The notes under the pieces: model-generated
What the model saw: the letters and a program-made list of their open reading frames with translations, nothing else
The model's database searches: none
Told to the model about the DNA's origin: nothing
Shown: positions 58,954-64,000 of the stretch, piece after piece
Layout of the letters: each line of letters starts with the position of its first letter
Numbering within the stretch: position 1 is the stretch's first letter
Program-made: the position numbers and the translations under genes
Assembly (NCBI RefSeq): GCF_001553605.1
Contig: NZ_CP014229.1
Span: 1,082,501-1,146,500 of the forward strand
DNA from: Desulfovibrio fairfieldensis
Lineage (GTDB): Bacteria; Desulfobacterota; Desulfovibrionia; Desulfovibrionales; Desulfovibrionaceae
Reading direction: 5' to 3'
Length of the DNA: 64,000 bases

Positions 58954-59401
58954 GGAATTCGCCGCAGCGTTGACTATGACTCTCATCATCGTCTTTTTTG
59001 CTTTTTATCTGGATGGCCCGCAAGACGAGCAATCCCTGCTGGTTCCCCAGTTTCTTCTGTGTCTGATGGTTTTTTTTAATGCGGGGCAGTATATTCTGGC
59101 CTTTCTCCGCAACAGACAGAAGATCGACAGCGTGCTGACGCTCAGGGGCTATCCGCTAAAACGGGTAGGCATTCTGTGCGCCCTCACAGTGCTGTATATC
59201 GCCGTTTTGGAATGGATGGGATTTTATCTGGCTTCCTTCATCTATCTGATAACCGTGTCGCTGATCGCCCAGCCCATGGCGGTCACTCCTGCGGGCGCGC
59301 TCAAACGATCGGCTGTCGCCTTTGCCTGTATCAGTTTTCTGTATCTGCTCTTCACCGTGGGTTTGACCGTCCAAATTCCCAAAGGCTTTATGCCGTTTTA
59401 A
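58946..59401 (+). CDS. Tripartite tricarboxylate transporter, TctB small subunit
   Basis: 151 residues from the ATG at 58946 (AAAGGAG; 8-base overlap with tctA). Four transmembrane helices (TLIIVFFAFYLDG; LLVPQFLLCLMVFFNAGQYI; GILCALTVLYIAVLEWMGFY; FACISFLYLLFTVGL). This is the usual TctB size and layout. Confidence 0.85.
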   Translation: MPKEFAAALTMTLIIVFFAFYLDGPQDEQSLLVPQFLLCLMVFFNAGQYILAFLRNRQKIDSVLTLRGYPLKRVGILCALTVLYIAVLEWMGFYLASFIYLITVSLIAQPMAVTPAGALKRSAVAFACISFLYLLFTVGLTVQIPKGFMPF

Positions 59402-59462
59402 CGGTTGTCCGGTTTCCGCTGGGAACCTCGTGTTTTTCACACTCTAACAAAGGAGATATGGT

Positions 59463-60437
59463 ATGAACCGCGTTTTTCGCTTCGTGCTTTGCGCTGCGCT
59501 CCTGCTGTTGCCAGCGACGCTCAAGGCTGCCGACCCGGCCGATGACTACCCCTCCGGGCCCATTACGGCTGTGTGCACCTATTCCGTCGGCTCCCAGACA
59601 GACGTGCAGGCCCGCATTGGTGCCATGCCCGCTGAAAAATACTTTGGCCAGCCTATCGTCATACTGAACAAGGCCGGCGCGGGAGGCCTGACCGGATGGA
59701 ACTGGTTCATGGACCGGGGCAGCCGCGATGGTCTGACCATGACTGTTTACAATCTGCCCAACTTCATCGCACAGTCCATCGTTAAAAAGAACGCCAAGTA
59801 CAGCATCCGCACGCTTGAACCTCTGGCTAATTTTGCTGCGGACCCGGTGGTGCTCTTCGTGCCTAAGGATTCCCCCTTCAACAGTGTGGCCGACGTGGTG
59901 GCCTACGCCAAGGCAAATCCCGGCAAGGTCACCCTGAACGGTTCGGGTCTTTTTGTGGGGCATCACATCGCTCTTTTGCTTTTACAGAAAGAAGCCGGGA
60001 TCAATCTGACCTATATCCCTGAAAAGGGCGGATCTGATTCCCTACAATCTGTCTTGGCGGGCAAGGTCATGGGCAGCTTCAACAACCTGTCCATCGCCAT
60101 GCGCGCCCCGGACAAGATTAAGGTCCTGGGGATCGCTGATCTGCAACGTCATGAATTCATGCCAGAGGTGCCTACCTTTATTGAGCAGGGTTACAAGTCT
60201 CTGGATGATGCCACGACCAACTTCCGCGGCTACGCCCTGCCTGCGGGCGTGGACAAGGCTATCGTGGAGAAGGCCGCCCAAAAGGCCTATGAAATGTTCA
60301 ATGATCCCATCGTAATCGAGAACATGAAGAAGACCGGCGTCCCATACCGCATACTGGACCGCCAAGCCATGCTCAAGATATTCGAAAAGCGCGAAGCGAT
60401 CCTCAAAGATTTACTCCAGGCGTTCGTTGAAAAGTAA
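59463..60437 (+). CDS. Tripartite tricarboxylate transporter substrate-binding protein, TctC
   Basis: 324 residues. Signal peptide 1-22 (FVLCAALLLLPATLKA). Mature protein: PITAVCTYSVGSQTDVQARI near 33, VILNKAGAGGLTGWNWFM near 65, LEPLANFAADPVVLFVPKDSPF near 115, and a typical Tct/Bug C-terminus. The periplasmic binding protein determines the substrate, which cannot be read from sequence. Order A-B-C differs from the Salmonella C-B-A order. Ends at a strong terminator. Confidence 0.9.
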   Translation: MNRVFRFVLCAALLLLPATLKAADPADDYPSGPITAVCTYSVGSQTDVQARIGAMPAEKYFGQPIVILNKAGAGGLTGWNWFMDRGSRDGLTMTVYNLPNFIAQSIVKKNAKYSIRTLEPLANFAADPVVLFVPKDSPFNSVADVVAYAKANPGKVTLNGSGLFVGHHIALLLLQKEAGINLTYIPEKGGSDSLQSVLAGKVMGSFNNLSIAMRAPDKIKVLGIADLQRHEFMPEVPTFIEQGYKSLDDATTNFRGYALPAGVDKAIVEKAAQKAYEMFNDPIVIENMKKTGVPYRILDRQAMLKIFEKREAILKDLLQAFVEK

Positions 60438-60453
60438 ATCAGCCCGTCCTGCG

Positions 60454-60491
60454 GCCCGATGGAGAAGGCAATGCTCCATCGGGCTTTTTTT
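60454..60491 (+). terminator. Rho-independent terminator after tctC
   Basis: Perfect 11-bp stem (60454-60464 with 60474-60484), 9-base loop, T7. Confidence 0.9.
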
Positions 60492-60520
60492 GTCGGGGCC
60501 GCACCACTCCTGAGGGATGT

Positions 60521-61279
60521 ATGACAACCGCAGAATTGACAATTTTACTTGTCAGTACAGCTTTCGCCGCCTTCCTGAAAAGCGGGGCGGGCATCGGCAC
60601 CGGGCTTTTTCTACTCCCGGCCCTGAGCCTGATCTTCGACCCTTTCAAAGCCTTGGCTGCCACTGCGCCACTCTTGCTCATCATGGACATCATGGCTGTC
60701 GGTTGCCACTGGAAGCGGTGGGTCGGCCCCCCTGCCCTGACAGTCATGACGGGGCTTTCCGTCATCGGCGTGCTGTGTGGCAGCTTGGCTGTGCCGCATC
60801 TGCCCACCAACGTCCTGAAAATATTGATCGGCCTCATCGGTGTGATCTATGCCCTGAGTAACCTCTTGCCCTTCAGGGGGCTACAGTATCTGACATCCCA
60901 TCTGCCAGCCTCATTCGCGGCAACAGCCATACCCGCATATCTGTCTTCCTTTCTGGGGGGGCTGTTCAACGTCGTCAATGCAGGCAGCGTGTTCTACGCC
61001 TTCAGCATGGTGCATCTCAAACTGGAGAGCCGGGTTTTCGTCGCCACCTGCTGCGTGTTGATCCTGATCAGCAATTTCGTCAGAGCCGTCGGCTTTTCCC
61101 TGAATGGCATCCTGCCGCCCGAGTTGATTATTACCGCCCTGAAGCTGAGCCCCATCATCGCCGTCTTCAGCTGGCTGGGCAGCAGGATCGTAGCCCGTTG
61201 CCCACCGTCCTTGTTTCGTAATCTGGTCTTTCTCCTGATCCTGGTCATGTGCACTAAAACGCTTTCAGCAGCGTTCTGA
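60521..61279 (+). CDS. TauE/SafE-family anion exporter
   Basis: 252 residues, ATG behind GAGGGATGT. Eight or so hydrophobic segments with the SGAGIGTGLFLLPALSLIF motif near 17-36 and its second-half counterpart SSFLGGLFNVVNAGSVFY near 145. Members export sulfite, sulfonates or other small anions. It stands 30 bases after the tctC terminator, so it may use read-through or its own promoter. Same-strand neighbourhood with rhodanese supports a sulfur-linked role. Confidence 0.83.
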   Translation: MTTAELTILLVSTAFAAFLKSGAGIGTGLFLLPALSLIFDPFKALAATAPLLLIMDIMAVGCHWKRWVGPPALTVMTGLSVIGVLCGSLAVPHLPTNVLKILIGLIGVIYALSNLLPFRGLQYLTSHLPASFAATAIPAYLSSFLGGLFNVVNAGSVFYAFSMVHLKLESRVFVATCCVLILISNFVRAVGFSLNGILPPELIITALKLSPIIAVFSWLGSRIVARCPPSLFRNLVFLLILVMCTKTLSAAF

Positions 61280-61332
61280 CGCGGTCACGGTCCTCATACG
61301 CAGCATGCCCGACAGGAAAGGAGGGTATCGCC

Positions 61333-61404
61333 ATGCGCTTTGCCGTTTTGGCCGCGATCATCGCGCTGGTACTGATCCTGATTCTGGCTTCCTCAACCAG
61401 ATAA
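61333..61404 (+). CDS. Possible 23-residue membrane peptide
   Basis: ATG at 61333 behind AAAGGAGGGTATC. Product MRFAVLAAIIALVLILILAS then STR is one transmembrane helix. The good ribosome site and exact helix length argue for translation; function unknown. Confidence 0.4.
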   Translation: MRFAVLAAIIALVLILILASSTR

Positions 61405-61499
61405 CAGTTGACCCCGAACCATCACGAGTAGTCATGGCTGCCGTGCTAAAGGCGCTCACGCGCTGTGCCAGCCCCGATTCCTGTTGACGCAGGGGCCAG

Positions 61500-62300
61500 A
61501 GTTCTTTTTTTAAAGAACGCCTCCATGCCTGCTTGGCAAGCATCAGGGCCGGGCGCGGATCAGATAGCGCACCTTGGTTCACGGGGCGATTTTCGGAGGC
61601 CGTAGGAACGACCCTGCTGGCGTCAAAATTGAGAGCAGATCGTCCGCGTAATCCCTCGCCTGCAAACTTTCGTGCTCCCCCAGCGCCACCGGCAAGAGCG
61701 CCATAATAATACACCCCTGACCTAGGCGAATCTCCACTGCTCCCTGTTATGTTTCGGATCGCATCGCCCTGGATCATACCGAGTTCACCACTTTGGTGAA
61801 CCACGCTACCATAATGGCTTGAGGTCTGAGCCCCATATCCGCGCAAAAAAAGCCCGCGCAGATCCGGCGTCTGCCCGCCGAGAAGCGCAAACAGTTCCGG
61901 GTACGCGCTCAGGACCCTGGAAAAGGGCTCAGGGCCTGGCGCGGATCAGGTAACGAACAGCGGTGTTCACGGGGCGATTTTCAGATGCGGTGGGCACACA
62001 TCGCGACAAGTCAAAACTAACGTCATAAGGATAGCCGTATCCGTCTACAGCGACCTTTTGCCCTCCACCGCCCCCGACCCTGAACGGGCCTGTTCCTTCT
62101 CGCCACATTCCCGCGACTCTTGCATCGAAAGTACCTGTCACATTTCGTATGGCATCGCCTTGCTGGGCGCCCAGGGCGGCGCTGTTCCCCCCGTGCCCCC
62201 TGAGAAACAAACCCCGCAGATCGGGCGTCTGGCCGCCGACAATAGCGAACAGTTCCGGGTACGCGCCCTGGGCCCCGAAACGGGGCTCAGGGCTTGGCGT
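61500..62300 (-). pseudogene. Two tandem tail-fibre C-terminal fragments
   Basis: Copy 1 (about 62290-61929) reads FAIVGGQTPDLRGLFLRGHG, QGDAIRNVTG, VPTASENRPVN and RYLIRARP-stop. Copy 2 (about 61890-61520) reads FALLGGQTPDLRGLFLRGYG, QGDAIRNITG, VPTASENRPVN and then loses frame just before a second RYLIRARP-stop. The copies are in different frames and no start codon or shaft precedes them. They share the DAIRN and NFDASRVV motifs with the shufflon cassettes. Confidence 0.7.
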
Positions 62301-62320
62301 GGGCAGGCAGCACTTAGTGG

Positions 62321-62545
62321 CTAGCTTTGCATGGCCTGAAATCGAGCGTCACATTCGCCACAAACTACATTAAGTCCAGGCTTTCCCCAGATATTTATCT
62401 TGCACTTCATGCAAGAATACTTCACATGCAACGATTTATTGCCAGGCTTCACTGGAATTTCTTCACCTTCTTCTGTGGGCAACCCCATGATAGTCGTTGT
62501 GAGCGTCAGTCCAGTTTGGAGTAGCCCAGCCTTTTCGAGCTGGGG
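62321..62545 (-). pseudogene. 3-prime fragment of a SprT-like gene
   Basis: The last 60 residues (HVKYSCMKCKINIWGKPGLN then VVCGECDARFQ) match the zinc-ribbon end of SprT-like metallopeptidases (CxxC...WGKPG...CGxC). The HExxH part and start are missing upstream; the frame there becomes low-complexity. Confidence 0.55.
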
Positions 62546-63163
62546 GAAAGGGTTTTGCTGAAAGCGAGCCCTTCCCCCTACTCGATGATGGGCGTAGCCC
62601 AATGAGAAGATAAAAAACGCCATGGGTCTGCTTCCGTGACGGAACGCCAGCCAGCGGCGGCTGTGACTGCGGAAGTGAGTACGCAAACGCACGGAGCTGC
62701 ACAAAGAAACAGCCGCCGCTGGCCAGTCCTGGCGCGAAAGATGCGCCTGCGGGCGCACCCGGAAGCGTTTTCTTAAATCCCCGGCAGGCGCTTCGCGCGG
62801 GTACTTCCGGCCAGGCCCAGGATGTCGGCGCGGCCTCAACGGCCGCGCGTTTCTGGGTATCTTGGACATGCTGGTACATGTCAATAAATTTTGACATGTA
62901 GCACACTGATATATTTGATGAAAAAATAAATTTACAAAAAAATACCCCGGCAATTACCCCAAAATAAAGAAGATATTATCGGACGGTAGCGCACGACTTT
63001 GGATGGAGTATGGTGGGCATGGTTAGCGGACGCAGATAAAAGAGGGCAGGCCAAACGATTTTGTTTTGTTAATTACTTAAAATTATTAAATAAATTCAGA
63101 ATGATATATATTGGCAATAATTTTTGAAATAGAATAGTTTAAAAGCATAATTGGAGGAGTGTA
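62546..63163. other. Gene-poor junction: possible dispersed repeat, then AT-rich stretch
   Basis: 62546-62880 is GC-rich and open in several minus frames, encoding Arg/Pro/Ala-rich sequence of the kind I associate with dispersed repeats in Desulfovibrio; I cannot check this. 62890-63160 is strongly AT-rich and probably carries the promoter of the next gene. Confidence 0.3.
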
Positions 63164-63307
63164 ATGTCTGGAAAGCCTGTTGCACGCGTTTGTGATGAAG
63201 GTATTCGTTATGTGAGAATTACTCCACCTTCTGACGGATGGGTTGATGCACTACAACTAAATTCATCGAAGACTCGTATTCCTCTATGCGAGTATTCAAC
63301 TAATTAG
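63164..63307 (+). CDS. Hypothetical 47-residue protein
   Basis: ATG 6 bases after TTGGAGGAG. Product MSGKPVARVCDEGIRYVRIT continuing to EYSTN-stop. Lower GC than the chromosome to the left. No family recognised. Confidence 0.5.
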   Translation: MSGKPVARVCDEGIRYVRITPPSDGWVDALQLNSSKTRIPLCEYSTN

Positions 63308-63352
63308 AAATACAGTATAATACCATAACAGGAAATACAAAGAGATGGAATT

Positions 63353-64000
63353 ATGTCGATGCATATGATAGAGGATATGATGGAATCAACCGTCCGCCTG
63401 CTGTACTACAACGGCCACGGCAGGATAGATGGTATCAGCGTCTGCGATATTTGCCGGAATTTATACAAATTACAGGATAAATTTGATTGTGACTATACCG
63501 TTTTGCGGGTAAAGGATGAGCTGAAGGCGTTGGGGTATCTGAAGATTTTCAGCGTGGAGGATTTGCCAGCGGAAGAGCGCGCCGCCGCCGAAAGCTTAAA
63601 GGACAGCCGCTTTCTGAAGAATGCATATATAGACAAAGACTGTAGGATATATGTCTCCTACGCAAGCGAGATGTGGCATACGCTTGCAGATAGCGGCATC
63701 ATCCCCTCGTCCAAAGCAAAGCCGAAAGAGCTGAAAACCTTCAAATTGGCAAAGCTGATCATTCCCATCGCTGCGGAGAAAGCAAAAATTGTTGGAACAG
63801 AGGGGAATAACGCAAAAGCAGTTTTGGCGTATTGGTACGCAACGCTGCCGACATTGATGTATCTTGAGAATTGCATAAGAGTCAACCGGGCAGAGTTTAC
63901 AACTTTACGAGATATGTCCGGAATTCCCAAAGCATTTGCACTGGCAGACGAGCTTGGCTTAACCGATGAACTGGAAGATTTGGAAAGTACGGCGGACGAT
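63353..64000 (+). CDS. Hypothetical protein, cut by the window end
   Basis: Open from the ATG at 63353 to base 64000 (216 codons, no stop). Start MSMHMIEDMMESTVRLLYYN; helical segments such as YTVLRVKDELKALGYLKIF and TFKLAKLIIPIAAEKAKIVG. The N-terminal 65 residues could be a winged helix. Codon usage and GC are lower than in the Desulfovibrio-like part, suggesting transfer, perhaps from a Firmicute. No function assigned. Confidence 0.7.
   Translation, partial: MSMHMIEDMMESTVRLLYYNGHGRIDGISVCDICRNLYKLQDKFDCDYTVLRVKDELKALGYLKIFSVEDLPAEERAAAESLKDSRFLKNAYIDKDCRIYVSYASEMWHTLADSGIIPSSKAKPKELKTFKLAKLIIPIAAEKAKIVGTEGNNAKAVLAYWYATLPTLMYLENCIRVNRAEFTTLRDMSGIPKAFALADELGLTDELEDLESTADD

Noticed and set aside
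62463..62906. 147-codon minus-strand frame beside the SprT fragment
   Set aside because: Translates to Pro/Ala/Arg-rich sequence without domain; it overlaps the SprT remnant frame and looks like a repeat, not a gene.

Overview
The window looks like the chromosome of a Desulfovibrionaceae-type delta-proteobacterium (probably a gut Desulfovibrio or Bilophila relative). I infer this from the high-GC coding style, the sulfur-related transport genes and the overall flavour of the proteins; no rRNA or complete tRNA is present to prove it. About 80 percent of the window (from before base 1 to about 51,263) is one temperate siphophage prophage, integrated at a tRNA-Glu(CTC) gene. The 3-prime half of that tRNA is duplicated at 51,212-51,263, just beyond the tyrosine recombinase gene. 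The other att end lies left of the window.

Prophage layout: 1-2,909 is a leftward block (two Cys-rich small proteins, DUF2441-like protein, S24 CI-type repressor). 3,002-11,005 is the rightward early operon (Cro-like and CII-like regulators, helicase-methyltransferase fusion, C5 cytosine methyltransferase, replication proteins, VRR-NUC nuclease, small DNA-binding protein). 11,879-13,574 is lysis (pesticin-type endolysin, nested spanin pair, holin). 13,648-22,813 is packaging and head assembly, with a PAPS-reductase-like protein, ParB-like protein, small and large terminase, portal and a Mu gpF-like protein. 22,785-29,164 is an accessory island on the opposite strand (RHH protein, ASCH protein, sliding-clamp-like protein, DUF932 protein, FtsK-gamma membrane protein, lipoprotein, BrnT/BrnA). 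29,445-45,239 carries scaffold, P22-like coat, connector, tail tube, G/GT chaperones with a slippery T7 site, HicA/HicB, tape measure, NlpC/P60 and gpJ-like hub. 45,220-49,845 is the tail-fibre region.

The standout system is at 45,740-50,984. The tail-fibre gene is followed by eight alternative C-terminal cassettes in alternating orientation. Each begins at a 14-bp site (TTTCCGAAATTGGG or a close variant, encoding F-R-N/A-W in a fixed phase). The eight sites form four invertible segments of 568-593 bp separated by three 59-bp spacers. A tyrosine recombinase gene lies just downstream, as rci does in plasmid shufflons. No serine invertase or reverse transcriptase is visible. I read this as a phage tail-fibre shufflon that switches receptor specificity. 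A second notable feature is a 75-bp element of identical length upstream of three late units (lysis, head, tape measure), probably the phage late promoter.

Right of the prophage (51,600-61,400) is chromosome: a secreted DUF4822-like protein, a BFD-like ferredoxin, and a PrpR-type sigma-54 activator. The activator is divergent from an operon of a four-domain rhodanese and a tripartite tricarboxylate transporter (TctA, TctB, TctC), followed by a TauE/SafE exporter. A good sigma-54 promoter precedes the rhodanese gene. The activator plausibly senses a ligand and switches on uptake of a carboxylated or sulfur-containing compound, with sulfane-sulfur handling and anion export. Tail-fibre gene fragments flank this block on both sides (53.1-53.3 and 61.5-62.3 kb). 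The last kilobase is lower-GC and holds two unrecognised genes, the second cut by the window end.
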